Assembly: GCF_050947335.1 (NCBI RefSeq)
Contig: NC_134991.1
Span: 9,362,001-9,426,000, forward strand
DNA: 64,000 nt
Direction of reading: 5' to 3'
Origin: Megachile rotundata
Taxonomy: Eukaryota > Arthropoda > Insecta > Hymenoptera > Megachilidae
The first letter of the stretch is position 1. Each line of letters starts with the position of its first letter. The notes below the pieces were generated by a model, which did no database searches, was not told the origin of the DNA, and was given only the letters and a program-made list of their open reading frames with translations. Positions 11,684 through 25,559 of the stretch are shown one piece after another. The translations under genes were made by a program, and so were the position numbers.

Positions 11684-11890
11684 CGACCGCCATGTTGAAG
11701 CCGTGCGCAAGGGTGCCTCGCGTTTCCCGTGGTTTATCGATTCGCAACCAACACCCTCGTTTAGTTCTCCTACCTTTGCTCGTCCTCCCTCGTTTCTCTT
11801 CCCCTTTTCTCCTACCCTACCCTCTCATCCTCCCTCTAACGCTATGCGCAACGTGCTTCAACCTAAACGCTTCGTTTCTTTTTAACTAAC
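11684..11890 (-). promoter_or_regulatory. Putative 5' exon and promoter region of the minus-strand gene
   Basis: GC-richer block ending on the minus strand in GGCGGTCG followed by the donor GTGAGTCCC (donor G at 11683). It includes an ATG with good context (CAACATGG). On the plus strand the block is strongly pyrimidine-rich (tcctccctcgtttctcttcc). The composition and the strong donor suggest a 5' exon and core promoter of the gene whose coding exons lie at 11439-11368, 7450-7131 and 5227-4848. The transcription start was not determined. Confidence 0.45.
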
Positions 11891-14800
11891 GAGGGAAACC
11901 CGGTGACTGATACACGTTTTTTGGAAAACAACTGTTCTATCTAAGAATAATCTGACCGTCTTTTTACTTGGAGAAAATCGAAACTTTTATTTTATGCAAA
12001 TTGTAAGTCGTAAAGGGAGATGTTAAACAATATTTGAAACAAGAATTATTGTTATTGTTACAGTTACTGAAGATATTTCCTTAGACTCATGTAAAGGGGT
12101 TTTGGAAAAAATTTTTGTTGGTAAAAATTAAGTTACCTTTCCCCTTATTTTTTGGAGAATTTTAATTTTTGTTTTCGTTATGAATGAAAATTGAACATTG
12201 TATTACAGTATACAGAGTATACAGTATACAGTATACACAATTATTATGTATACAATTGCTACTTTTTGTGTATTTTCTATATGAGGAAGGAATTTTATAT
12301 TGAATTAACTATTTTCAATTATTACTATAATACCTCAACATGCTTTGTCTATGGACTTGGTTAAAAGGGTTGATTTTTCCTTCAGAGTAAACGGCCTAGA
12401 TAGGTTTAATGAGAAATTGATCAAAGTTTTATCAAAATCAGTCAAAGCGGTTTCTCTGTAAGTATTTATTACGACTAGTATTTTGTAATTTCATAAGATG
12501 AAAATACTCCAATGATAAACCAAAAATGACTTCAACTCTCAACCTCATCCAAAACTCTTAATACTTGTAAAATTTTCAAAAGATAAATTAATAATGATAC
12601 ATCGCAAACATTTATCCCCGTCGGTGTTCTTGAATCGCGAGACCTCAGCGATCCTAACGAATAAAAATTCTGATAATTAATTTCGCGATTCAGTCGTCAA
12701 TAAATCTTCCCTTTAATCTGACACGCGACGTGCAATCATTTTCTCCTTCGATTCATATAGTCTCCATCAATGTTACTTTTTGCACCACTTATCTCGTCGA
12801 TCATCGTCTATTTCTCTTGCCTCGGACGTGCACAAAATTAATGAAGGTTAGTCCATTGAAAAAGCCACACAAAACATCATGTTCTTTTTTCCGATTGCTC
12901 CCCCGAGATTGAAACCATCCATGGATTACTTTGTGTATCCGTTTTACTCGTCTCGTAGCTCACCTCCTGTTACTCGACGCCTACTTATTCCTACGGCTTC
13001 TGTTTTCTCATCCATTTACCTCGATCCTCGAAGTGCTTTAAGGAGCTACTTAAAACAGTACAGAAAGCGCAGAGAACGTTCCTTAACGTTTACACGAGAC
13101 CCGCGACAAGCTACCGTAAAAATTAAATTGAAACGAGTCCTTTTAAAGTTGGAATCCGGTCTTTAGTCTTTCTCCGGGATGCTGAGAAACTTAATTAAAA
13201 AGAAACAGAACTTTTCAGGAAAGAATGGATTTAACGACTGAACGATAATTTCATGAGGACTCTTCTGAAACTGTATAATGTATTTTAGCTAGCTCTACTG
13301 TATAGATATATCAGTAGGTAAAATAGTCACGTTTCGAGGGCCAACGTGAATCTCTTCATCAATTTTAAAAAACTCTTCGTTATTAAGTTTATAGGAAAAT
13401 TGTGAAATGAGTTTAGTTTTTTTGAATAATTTAAGACTTACTTTTTAAAATTTTTCATTTTATAATTTATTTTCTGTGATAGTATGAATTAATAGTTGAT
13501 TGAGAAATAAGTATATGCATGTCGAAATTGGAAAATAAAAATATTTGATTTCTTGATGCAATTAAAGACCTGACTTTTTACATTTTTCGTTTGGTAAGTT
13601 ATATTATTTATTTACTACTATTTAACTTAATTTATTAGCATTTAATATAATTTATTATTATTTCGTATTCTATGCACTATTTATATTTACTTTATTATTT
13701 ATTTTACATTTTTGGAATATCAAAATGTACGAATTTGACGGAAATTTGCAGACGTTAAAATTCTAAAATAAACGTATTTAATTTCTTGAACTCATTTGAC
13801 ATCTCATGCACTTTTGACTTCTTCCTAATTTGGTTAAAGGAATGTCTACAGTAATTGCAATCAATTTAAATAGTTATAATAGTGTTATTCAAAACGTAGA
13901 CAGGTTTTCGGAGAACTAACATTACTCTTGTAGACGTGATTCAATTTCCGTGAGTGAGTAAAATTTATTATTAATCGTGACAGTTAACGTCTGGACGTGA
14001 ACAAAAGGGGATATTCCCCATTGCAACCAGAAATTGAATTTTCGGAACTTCTTCATCAAATATTTACTGGATAGGGATGAAAATTGTCAGCGTGAAATTG
14101 CAAAATGGAGTTCGTGAATATTTCATGCGAAATTCGATCTGAAATGTTTCTTCTACTTCTTTCAAAGAAGTTTAAAAAAGGATATGCTACTTGTAAAAAT
14201 ATTAGTATTTGTTCATCAATTTCAACAATATACAAACAAGTATTTGTATTTCAGTTTCGTATAAAAATATATAAACAAACGATTGTAGAAAGAATGGTTA
14301 TAATCTTGTATTTAAAATATTTTTATCAACTTCTTTTCATATAAAATATTTATTAGAGAAAAGGTATTTATTTATGCTTGAGCTGAAGTTTAATTTCAAC
14401 CTATAAATGTAGTTGAAATTTATTGAACCACACATTTCAATTATCCTAATGGATAACGGAGAATGAGTTTATCATAATTAAAATGATTGATTAGGTCGTA
14501 ATTAGTATAATTATTTTGTCATGAAAAAGTATAATTGGACCTAAAGAGCACTTCAGTAATATAGGAATACTAAATAATTAAAATAATTGATTAATGTAGG
14601 ACATACATGCTTTATTTACACTTTATTTAAAAATTTAAGATAAAAAGAACTTTTATTGATTGATTTATTATCACAGAATTTATTAATAATAAATATTAAT
14701 GTCAATAAAAGAGAGATTGAGTCATTGATCAATAAACATTATTATTAATATGATTTGAATTGAAGCAATCGATTTATTCATCAATAAATATTAATACTAA

Positions 14801-15072
14801 CGTTATTTAAATTGGCGCAATTTATTAATTGCTCAATAAATATTAATTTTCATATTTCTTGAAATAGAACAATTAATTTATATTCCTTAAGTAATATTTA
14901 CATTAATATTTTCCGTTTAACAGTATGTAAATAATATTAATATTAATTTCATTTAGGAAACTATAACAAGTAAAATGACTCCTAATTAATAAAAATTTCT
15001 CTTTTTTTAAACTTTAATTTTACAAATATTTAAACACAAAATTTGACCTACAATGCTACTCTATGTAATTAG
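11891..15072. other. AT-rich non-coding DNA
   Basis: No supported gene. Small items: a gtatacagtataca-type repeat at about 12205-12238, and a patch of higher GC at 12600-13170 (gacacgcgacgtgc, ctcgtctcgtagctcacctc). That patch contains open frames but no convincing splice or start context; it could be an unrecognised exon or a regulatory block. The rest is AT-rich with many short ttaataaatatta phrases. Confidence 0.5.
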
Positions 15073-15240
15073 TTAATATTATCACTGTTTCGTAAATTAT
15101 AAAAATTAACATTTCTTTAGTCATGTCAATATTTTGTAAATATTAAATCTGTTGCATTTTATTAATTTTGTTTTATCATTTACATTGCTATTATACAGTA
15201 TCATTCATTCCTTTTGTGGCTGTTACTTTTTATACCAAAC
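15073..15240. repeat. Direct repeat, left copy (168 bp) flanking a minisatellite
   Basis: The segment from ttaatattatcactgtttcg to the end ataccaaac recurs at 15708-15875 with only a handful of substitutions and the same length. Between the two copies lies the AATTTCC minisatellite 15250-15707. Confidence 0.9.
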
Positions 15241-15249
15241 AGTTATTTT

Positions 15250-15707
15250 TTAATTTCTCAATTTTCCAATTTCTTAATTTCCCAGTTTCCTATTTCTCAA
15301 TTTCCCAATTTCCCAATTTTCCAATTTCCCAATTTTCCAATTTCTCAATTTCCTAATTTATCAATTTCCTAATTTTTCAATTTTCTAATTTCCCAATTTC
15401 CCAATTTATCAATTTCCTAATTTATCAATTTTCCAATTTTTCAATTTCCCAATTTCCCAATTTCTCAATTTCTCAATTTCTCAATTTCCTAATTTCCTAA
15501 TTTCCCAATTTCCCAATTTCCCAATTTCCCAATTTCCTAATTTTTCAATTTTCCAATTTTCTAATTTTCCAATTTCCAATATTCCCAGTTTTCTAGTTCT
15601 CAATTTCCCAATTTCTCAATTTCCCAATTTCCCAATTTCTCAATTTCCTAATTTTTCAATTTTCCAATTTTCCAATTTTCAAAATTCCCAGTTTCCTATT
15701 TCTCAAA
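15250..15707. repeat. AATTTCC(C) minisatellite, ~8-bp unit
   Basis: About 55 consecutive variants of AATTTCCC, AATTTTCC, AATTTCTC and AATTTCCT. On the plus strand every unit has the C-rich orientation. A reading frame through it merely repeats the unit. Confidence 0.95.
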
Positions 15708-15875
15708 TTAATATTATCACTGTTTCGTAAATTATAAAAATTAACATTTCTCTAGTCATGTCAATATTCTGTGAATATTAAATTTGTTGCATTTTATCAA
15801 TTTTGTTTTATCATTTACATTGCTATTATACAGTATCATTCATTCGTTTGGTGCCTGTTACTTTTCATACCAAAC
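15708..15875. repeat. Direct repeat, right copy (168 bp)
   Basis: Same length as the left copy at 15073-15240; differences include aatattctgtgaatatt in place of aatattttgtaaatatt. The arrangement repeat-minisatellite-repeat could come from a tandem duplication followed by expansion of the short units between the copies, or from insertion of the array. Confidence 0.9.
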
Positions 15876-18781
15876 GTACAGCTAGCATAATTTGGCATGA
15901 TTTTATCTGATATATTATTCTGACCTATTTGTCTGTCTAGGAAATATCGTAGACAGCATCAGACTGGAACCTCGAACGAAGTTAAGGTTGGTGTTGAGTG
16001 CCAAAGGTCGCTGACAACATAATTCTGATCGTCGTTACCTCCACAATTGACCATTTGCTTGATCGTTATTGATTGACCCAATAAGATTTTGTACCACCGA
16101 GCAACCAATAGCAATTCACATTGTAGGACATCCTTTCGTAAATACTTGTCAGCAAATAATTCATGATTCTATCGCTTCTCTTAACTCTGACAAATTTCCT
16201 AGTAAAATATTTGTGCTTGCGAAAGATTACTTTGAAATTGCAATACTCAATTTAGAAACAATTCTGTTATCTCTATTGCTTTTCTTGATGAAATAAAAGG
16301 ATTACTTTATTGGAAAATAATACAAAAATTAGCTAAAATAATTATACTAATTTTTCGTTTATAGTAACTTCTTGTTTATATTGATTGGTTATACCACTTA
16401 TTTATATTAATTTTTATAAATTAGTTTGAATTTTATACCAATTTTTGGTAACTGTATCTGATTATTAACGTTTTTGAAAGGGTTTTTGAAAGTAGTAATT
16501 TTTAGGAAATTATTTTTAAAACAACTAACTTTCAGAAACATAAAATTATTAATTTTCGTAAATAGTTAAACTAAAGAATTTTTAGGTATAAATGAAACTT
16601 TTGACAATTTTTCTCAATTATTTTGGGTATCATATTTGAAATATTCAAAGTAAAAAATATTATCAAATTAAAATCACGTTATATTTATTGTTACCTACTA
16701 TTTTTTATTTTCATTCAAAACAAATTGTCAGTAATTAAAACTGCTTTTTAAAATTTTAAATTATTGTCACAGTTTCAAATTAAAGTTTTATTCGTCAATA
16801 TTGAAGAGATACGTTTCAAGATATTGTTACAAGTTTTTACGAGTAAAATATGTACAAACTTTTTGTTTTAATGTCAGAAAGTATAACTTACAAGTTATGA
16901 GAACAAGTTATGCCTCAACTTGTTTTACACGCTATTGTTATACTACGTGATGCAGCATGGTTAAAAGTTTATAATTTTATAATTTCGAGAATAAAATAGC
17001 TTAAGGGATGAAAATAATTTCCTTAAAAAATTGTAGATTTATTTATTAAATAAAATATTTATAAATTCGTACAATATGAAAACAAAATTCAATTCAATGG
17101 TATGTTAGTTCAAAGCTTTCGTTCCATATTTTAACATCTTTTATCTTTTCGCTACCATAACGTGGATTATTAAAAACTATTAAGTAATAACATCGAGTTC
17201 AAGTTGTTAATTTTTTTAATTTAATCTAACAATATCGAATGTAAAAGAATATAACGTTGAATATAATTGGAAAAGTTCCTAAACATAACCTAACTTTTCC
17301 ATAATACATGACGTTAATCACCACAGCATTGAATTTAATTTTTTCATTTCACAAATTTAAACTAACTTAACCAGAATATGGAACTTTAAAAACAATGTTG
17401 AATTTAACTCGTAAATATTGCAAATCTAACTTGAAGAGCATATTATTGAGTTTAACTTGTAAATCTTATAAATTTAACATAACCTGACTACGATGTAGGA
17501 GGTTAATAATGATGTGATTTAGAAATTAACTTGTAAAATTTGTAGATCGAATGTAAATTCAGTATAAAAGACTATAAAATATTAAAGACCATCTCTGAAT
17601 TTAATTAGTGAATCTTGTAAATTTACTCTGACTTAACCATAATGTGGAAAACGATTTAACTTGTAAATCTTGCAAAAACTTAACTTAACCATTATATAAA
17701 ATGTTGTTCAACATAATTCATTCACATAGTACATATTGTAAATCGAATGTATTCCATGACAATAGTCAAACATGACAAACGATATAATACTGAATGTACC
17801 TTAAAAATCTTGTAAATTTAATCCAACACAGTTACAATGTTACAATATTAACCACAACTCTGAATCTTGCAAACGTTCATCCGCGATCATCATTGATTAA
17901 AAACAGCGGCACTATTTTTACGAATATCTGTACTACTTTTATTTCAAAATGCTTGACACGATTCCCATTGAAACGAAAAAGAAAGTCATTACAAATTGCG
18001 ATCGTATTCAGAGACTCGCAAAGCGCTCTCTTTGAAGCAGGCGTCCATGCTGGTGAAATTCTTTCATTATCATTTGAACAAGCGAAAATGAGAAAAAAGG
18101 AAACGTACGACAAGCGAAAGAGAGAAAAACGATGAGAATAGGGGTGGCATATACAGAGTAGCCGTGACACCCGATTGTTTTCACCATCGAGGGAAGTCCC
18201 GTGTTCTCTTTTTCCTTTTTTTGCGACGGACACTCTGTTTCCTTCCTATTCTCTTATTTAAACACCCTCAGCTTCTTTCTTTCTCTTTCCCCTGCGTTAG
18301 AGTCATCGATCGACAACGAGTATTTTCTACCCTTAATGTTGGCGAACCGAGTTTAGAGAAGTATCGATACAGCGAATGAAATTATCGATAGACACGCGAA
18401 AGACGAAGGGCGAACCGCAAGTTTGCTGAAATGATAATGAAGAAAGATATCGTTCGTGTTGATTGCGATGGCATAGTTATGGAACACGAATTCCTGTATA
18501 ATTTATTTTAGCTTGTTTCAACGAAGCTATCGCTTCAATTGGTTGGGCTAATATAGCTTTCTTTATTCTTTCTGAGTCAATTTGTTTTTCAAGCTATTCA
18601 TGGCTTCGTGTTTCGTTAATTGCTGAGTTGATGAAGTTTGCCGTACTTCGCTAGATATCTGACTTTCAAAGAATTTAGGGAGTTTTGAAATTGTATATTT
18701 TTAGATTTTTAACGCTTTAATTTTCTAATTACCAAACTTTGTAGCTCAAATTTTCCGAACATCGGAATTTCAAAATTTCCT
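15876..18781. other. AT-rich non-coding DNA with a GC-richer patch
   Basis: Mostly AT-rich. Between about 17250 and 17720 short phrases such as tttaacttgtaaatcttg and taacataacctgac recur as an imperfect repeat. A patch at 17980-18400 is GC-richer (gcgacggacactctg; gtcatcgatcgacaacgag) and could be a gene start on either strand, but no coding potential or splice structure could be established. Confidence 0.45.
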
Positions 18782-19101
18782 AACTCCTCATATTTTTTTC
18801 TAATTTTTCAACATTATCATTGAAGTTTTAATCCATGTTAGAGTCACCGCGAGTCTTCTATCACCTTCATATATTTTTCTAATTTTTCAACATTATCATT
18901 GAAGTTTTAATCCATGTTAGAGTCACCGCGAGTCTTCTATCACCTTCATACTTTTTTCTAATTTTTCAACATTATCATTGAAGTTTTAATCCATGTTAGA
19001 ATCGCCACGAGTCTTCTATCACCTTCATACTTTTTTCTAATTTTTCAACATTATCATTGAAGTTTTAATCCATGTTAGAATCGCCACGAGTCTTCTATCA
19101 C
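18782..19101. repeat. 79-bp tandem repeat, four copies
   Basis: The unit runs from ctaatttttcaacattatca through gaagttttaatccatgttag to accgcgagtcttctatcac. The phrase starts at about 18800, 18879, 18958 and 19037. Copies 1-2 have gagtcaccgcgag and copies 3-4 have gaatcgccacgag, so the array grew in pairs. Confidence 0.9.
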
Positions 19102-21284
19102 CCAATTGTTTTCTGCCACCATCACACATCAGAGTGTTAAGTATTACTTCCGTACGAAGGAAACATAATCGTGGGTAATCAAACGTGATTAAATGACGTT
19201 TACAAAATTTTATCGAATGGAATTTCTAATCTTGTCAAGTGACTGATTGATAGAGCACACGTGTAGGTACTGTTTCCTTTTAGAGAAACTGTTATGTTAC
19301 TTCATTAACATGTGCTTCACGTCGGGCGTCTGCATAAATATCGCGATACGAGTTGCATGATTAAAGCTACGCGAAGCTGTTCGAAGAATATTAAAGACCA
19401 ACGTCGTTACATGAATGCACTTGTGTCAAACTGAGGAGTATGAGTGCGGAGATAAGGTCTCTATTATGCAGGAGAAAAGTATTATTATAAATATTCTGGT
19501 GACGTCATAGGTTATGATACAAAATTAAATAATATCAGAAATAACTGTAGATTTTATCGAATATTATTTAAATGCAACAAGCGATAGAAATTATTGTACT
19601 ATTTTATAATGTAATTCTGTGATAGAAAAATTTCGAAAAATTATTTAAGGCGTTATGGATTGTAAAAAATATACTGAGTGTTTATAATTAATTATATTAC
19701 TAAAAGACTGGGTTTTTTGAAGAAAGCTATTGAGGATATTAAACGAATATTTCAGAAATTATTGTATAAAAACATTAAGGTGAAAATATTTATTTACACG
19801 CAGCTTATGAGAAAATTTCATTTTGAAATTTTTTAAAATATTCGTCTATTATGAAGAGAAAATTTTTAACAATTTTGTGTTGCTATAATAATGATTTAAT
19901 TTAAAGATTGTTTAATTGTGTTAATTTAGTGATTTTATTTAATTTAACACATTTATTAATATTATTTAATGTAACATGTTCAATGTAACATGTTATTGAT
20001 ATTCACTTAATAATTCATTTTGTGATACATTATTTAACTCAATCCTTCTACTGATATTTTTAAAAATTATATTAAGTAATATTTTTTTTAATAAAGTGAT
20101 AGGTGAAAAAGTACATATAAAAAATTACTTGTTATTTTTCAGAAAAGCTGGTGAATCAAGTACTCTCTGGCGATGTTTTGATTAATCGTTCGAGATTACA
20201 TACTATGTGACACTAGACTTGGTGGCGCCATCATATCTTACAGCCCACGATATATCTTTCAATGCATCCGAGGTCGAAAGCAATAAATTTTATTCTGGTG
20301 CTAAGTGTCGTGGCATACATACCGATATTTGTAACAATTCATCTAAGTATTACGCTTATCGTGCCATACAAGATAAATGGCTACGAAAATCATTGCTGAG
20401 CATCATGAATATTCATTATGATCTGAATTGTACAGTGTGTTCCACAAAATTTGCATACAATTTTTGCTGATGTGTTTTGCGATTAAATGTAAAACTGAAG
20501 GTTGTAAAATCACAATTAAAAAATTAGGTCTCTAAATTAAAATACGATATTTTTTTAATGTGAGTAATAAAATTGTGTATTGATTTGTATAAAAATTAAT
20601 GTCACTGGTTTGAAAGCACTGTTAATATTGAATTTGATGGAATTAAACAGAATTTCTGGAAAATTTGCTTGATTGTAAAACCAGTATTACGTTAATAATG
20701 GATTCATATTGGATAGATGAATAATTCTTTGAAATACGAACAAAAAGGTATTTACTGCATATTTCATATTTTTGTTTTAATTCTTAACGAAGCATTTAAC
20801 GGAGCAAAAATGAAAGAAAAATTATTATTCCCTAACAGTTGTATTATTTGTTCATAGTTAACTCATTTTTATTCTTATAAGTCATAATTTTTATTTTATT
20901 ATAATAATTATAATTGTTCTATTATAACAGTTATAATTATTCATTCAGAAATAAAATACAAATATTTGGCAATAACATGAAATTTGAATTTATAAGTACA
21001 AAATTTATTTTATTCTCTGTTTTACTGTTTTGTTACCTGATAATATTAGAGTTTCGTAATTTTTGTTTTAATGATACGCATTTCTGAAAAGGCTAAGAAC
21101 CGCTGATGTGTATTAATCCCTGCCATAAATTGCAATCGATTTCTAAAATCACGGTTCAGTTGGAAAGGAGATTTCTCGTGTGAAAATATGCTGTATTTAT
21201 ATTTCTTGTATTAACTGGTAAATGTACAAGAATATACGGAGTATTCAGAATGTAGGGAATATGGAGCATACAGAATATTAGAAA
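19102..21284. other. AT-rich non-coding DNA
   Basis: No supported gene. A short plus-strand frame at 20207-20470 contains GGTGGCGCCATC near its start and is probably chance. The remainder is AT-rich. Confidence 0.5.
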
Positions 21285-21645
21285 TGTAGATTATATTGAA
21301 TATTGGAGATATAGAATATATGGAATATATAGAAAATATTGAATATTGAAAATATGGAATGTATTGAATATATTTAATATTGAAAATATAGGATATATGG
21401 AGTATATTGAATATTGAAAATATAGAATATAGTTAGTATATTGAATATTGAAAATATAGAATATATAGAGTATATTGAATATTGAAAATATAGAATATAT
21501 GGAGTATATTGAATATTGAAAATATAGAATATATAGAGTATATTGAATATTGAAAATATAGAATATATGGAGTATATTGAATATTGAAAATATAGAATAT
21601 ATGGAGTATATTGAATATTGAAAATATAGACTATGTAGAATATAT
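21285..21645. repeat. 34-bp tandem repeat, about ten copies
   Basis: The unit reads gtatattgaatattgaaaat followed by atagaatatatgga. The central copies are near-identical; both ends decay (left: agaatattagaaatgtagat). The open frame it creates on the minus strand (repeating FNIQYTPYILY) is a repeat artefact. Confidence 0.9.
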
Positions 21646-23689
21646 TCCTTAACATTCTATGAATATTCATTCTATGAAAAATACAGAAAACAAAATAAAA
21701 TATAGACCATAAATAAAAAATGTACTTATACACTGTAAAAGTACACGTAAGAATATGTGGAACACGCAATAAAATAGAACAAACCGTAACAAAATAAAAA
21801 ATGAAATAAAATAGACCACAGAAAACAGAATAAAGAGCAAAATAGCACACAAGCGTTAGAAGAAGTAACGTAGTTAAATACATTATCATCAGTTCACGCT
21901 TCTTAAACTCACCGATGCAAGAAGTCTGTAGGATCAAGGACGATATTTCCATCAATTTGTAAACAATTAAGATAATTGGTTCTTGAAATTAACTGCACTA
22001 TTCCTAATCACTGCATACTGATACTAATTATGCAAAAACATACAAATAATTGTGATAGTTAATAGTCAATTAGTTAGATTTGATTTCAATGATTTTTTAA
22101 ATTAAGTTTTTTGTGAACAAATTTTATTCTCCACTTTTTATTTATTTTGAAATAAATTATTAGTAAACGTCTTATAATAAATAATACTCTGTATAAAATA
22201 AATAATTTTATAAAACAATAGCAGAAACATCCTATAGTAAATAAAACTTTAAAGAAAAAATAAATAGTGCTGTAAAATGATGTCATAAACATCCACAGTC
22301 AATTTGTATTATTTTCCAAATAAAAATGATTTAGAGTAATATAAATAATGCCATACAGTAAATTTAAATTATATAGATTGTCCAAGTAATATGTACAATT
22401 TCACTTAACTAAATAACTAAAAAAAGGTTAAATTATTATATTAATTATCTTAAAATGATAAATGTTAAACAAGACACTTTTTCAATATCAATGTTATATA
22501 AATTTTTGAGTTCTTTTTTGTTTATGATATTTGTATTCAAGTTTGCATATTTTAAATCACCCTATTATTATAATTAATATAATAAACAAACATATCTTTC
22601 ATAAGCAAACATATGTTTATTTTTCATATTTTATGAACAAATTAAGTCATTTAATAATATTTTATTTTTCTGAGCATTAAAAGAAAAGACACATTTTGCA
22701 AGTTTTTGAGATGTAAAATTTAGTTTATTATACTTATAGTGTTCACTATTATTATACAAAATATTCATTATGATTCAAAAACATTTGCTATAATAATACG
22801 ATAATATTTATTATTATTGAAAAATATTTACTATTATTATACAAAAATATTTACTACATCAAAATTGTTCAACATGTTAAACATTGAATATTTAAAAAAT
22901 TTCCCAATAGAAATAAAAACTGAGAACAAAATCAAACTTCCTTTTTGTCATCAACGACCCAGATTGCTTATGTAGGGTTAATAATACTCTATACACTGTT
23001 AACTCATCTGCATCAAAAGCGAATATTCATTCATCTCACCGGTACATAGGAATTTATGCCAACTTCCAAGTGATGTTCGCGATTCCAAGAATATTTCTCA
23101 TAGCATTGAGTACTGCATACACGTTATGGAGGCTTTTTCTCCACTATTATGTATGAAATTTTATACATCACTTCATCATGCGTATAACAGTATTAAAGCG
23201 AACAACAGAATTTTTCAAGTCACGATTCCTTATCTATGATAGATCGAATAGAGCTAAAAAAGTTAGGTGCTGGTTATTTGATTCGATAAATCATGTACAG
23301 AAAAAGAACGTTTCAGCGATATTATTCAAATCTTTCAGTAATGCAAATAGATTCATTTCACTGGGAAATTAATGGTGTACAGAAATAGGGTTAATTTGAA
23401 TTATTATATTCGATTCTTTTATGTTGCTTTGTTGCGTGATTAATTGCAACATTTGTAATGGAACGAGAGTTGAGAAATATTATTTTACTTGTTCTTTTAT
23501 AATTAATTAACTGGAGTGAATAAATTATAGGTGCATTTTGGGAACGTAAAGGGTGGAGTAGAATTATTTGGAAATATTTTGAAACATTCTGAATTCTTAG
23601 AATTTTCTGATTCTCAAATTTTCGGAGTTTGAAATACTGTGAGTGGCAAACTTATAAATACTCAAATTTTATATTTCACAATTTTCTAA
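21646..23689. other. AT-rich non-coding DNA
   Basis: Extremely AT-rich, no exon-like composition. Around 22730-22860 the phrase tatttactattattatacaaa recurs several times. Nothing else is supported. Confidence 0.5.
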
Positions 23690-24545
23690 TTTTACAATTG
23701 TCCAATTTTCCAATTTTCCAATGTTCCAATTTTCCAATTTTCCAATTTTCCAATTTTCCAATTTTCTAATTTCCCAATTTCCCAATTTCCCAATTTCCTA
23801 ATTTCTCAATTTCTCAATTTCCCAATTTCCCAATTTCCCAATTTCCCAATTTCCCAATTTTCCAATTTCCTAATTTCTCAATTTCCCAATTTCCCAATTT
23901 CCCAATTTCCCAATATCCCAATTTCTGAATTTCTCAAAATCTAAACTTCTCAAACTCACAACTCTCAAATTCTAAGTTTGTCAAATTCTCAAATTCTCAA
24001 ATACTCAAATTTACAAAGTTCCAATATTGCAAATTCTCAAATTCACAGATTCACAAATTCACCAATTCCTAAATTCTCAAATTCTTAAAATTCTCAAGTA
24101 CCTAAATCCTTAAATTCCTAAATTCTCAAATTCTTAAATTTCCAGATTTCCAAATTCTCCAATTCTAAATTTCTCAAACCCTCAAATTCTTAAATTCTCA
24201 ATTTCACAATGTGCCCATGTCCTATGTACTCAATTTCTTAATTTATAGAACTCTTAAATATACAAATTTTTAAATTTTGAAACTCCCATATTTCCGAATT
24301 TCCAAACCTCTAAACTTCTAAATCCATAAATTTCTACACGCTTAAATTCCCAAACCCCTAAACCACCAAACTCCCAAATCACTAAACTCCGACATAACTA
24401 AATCCCCAAACTCCCAAATCTCAAAACTCTCTTAAATCTCTCAAACCTCCAAGTCTCCAAATCCGCAATTATCCCTCAACCCCAAAACTCAAATCCCGAA
24501 TCTCCAAATCCTCAAAAACCCACAATCCAATTAATCCCGCGTCTC
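23690..24545. repeat. AATTTCCC minisatellite decaying into irregular C-rich repeat
   Basis: 23690-23935 is a regular array of ~8-bp units (AATTTTCC then AATTTCCC). From 23936 to about 24545 it becomes an irregular succession of caaattctcaaattc, ccaaactcccaaatc and similar phrases. All units have the C-rich orientation on the plus strand. Confidence 0.85.
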
Positions 24546-24716
24546 CAAAAGAATCCCAAAAACGCTCGGCGTCCTTGCGTCACATTACATCTTTGCTCCC
24601 CATGATGTCGTCCGCAATCTCACAAATCTTAACCACCCAAACCTTAATCTCTCAAACCTTTCCATGAACACCCACGAAATCTCTCAATCGCTATCTCTTA
24701 TCATCTATTTACTTAC

Positions 24717-25240
24717 GACGTCGTTCGGTGAGCAGCTGCTGACAGTTTTGATCGGACGAAGCCTTCAAGTTTTACGAGACCTTCGACAAGCGTTGTCCTC
24801 GCATTTCACGAGACGCAACAATGCAAAAGACGAAACGAAACGACGGGAAACACACTGGATCGTTTCGCCGATGAGCAGATCGTAGCGGATTTTTCTTCCT
24901 CTTGGTTCAGCGAGGCCAACAGCAAGAAAGATGCTTTCGATACACGCGCGAGTAACGGGAGGAGACTGCGAGAAACGATGTCGGTGTTCGATCTCTCTTT
25001 CCCTCTCTTTTTCTCCGGCTCTCTCTCTCTCTCTTGCGCGAAACCCTCGACTACAGGGTGGTGCATGCGCGTTGACGAGCGTCGGGGTTGCTGACGTCAC
25101 GTTTAGGGTGAAACGAAGAGTTTTGTTTTTGTGAGTGGCTCGATATCGAAACACCGCTTCTTCTTTTGTGAATACAGCCGGAGAGGGGATTTTTAGGTTT
25201 TTAATTGTTCGCGAACGGCACTTTGGCAAATAAGGCTCTT
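24717..25240 (-). promoter_or_regulatory. GC-rich block, possible non-coding first exon of a minus-strand gene
   Basis: A GC/CpG-rich island in an AT-rich setting. On the minus strand it contains a strong donor, GACGTC followed by GTAAGT (donor G at 24716), preceded by cagcagctgctcaccgaacg. On the plus strand 24990-25035 is a CT-rich run (ctctctttccctctcttttt). Open frames occur in several frames on both strands, as expected for an island, and none looks conserved. The best reading is a 5' UTR exon with promoter for a minus-strand gene whose later exons are not identified. Confidence 0.35.
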
Positions 25241-25559
25241 TTGTATCGCTGGCTGGGTCAATTTTACTTTTCGTATGTAGGGTAAATGGATATTTTGAGG
25301 TGAAGCTCCGTTTTCGAGAGGATGATTTATTTAGCGAGATTGTTTTAGATGGAAAGTGCAGAGGTGTGTGGAATTTCGAAGTTTGAAAATGGGTGAATTA
25401 TTATTTTATCTGAGAATTTGTAACTTTTGACATTTTGAGGTTGTACATTTTTTAGGGAGTTGAGTTTTGAAGTCATTATTTTCCAATTTTTGCCCTTCTT
25501 AAATTTTCAACTTCTCATTTCTTCAAATTTTCATATTGTTCATTTTTTAATTCTTCAAA
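25241..25559. other. Non-coding DNA
   Basis: Sequence between the GC-rich island and the minisatellite; no feature recognised. Confidence 0.5.

Noticed and set aside
20207..20470. An 87-codon plus-strand frame.
   Set aside because: AT-rich surroundings, no conserved motif, no promoter or splice context.
21374..21955. A 193-codon minus-strand frame rich in Tyr, Ile and Phe, looking like a membrane protein.
   Set aside because: Its 3' half is a 34-bp tandem repeat and the rest is AT-rich DNA that gives hydrophobic residues by composition alone.
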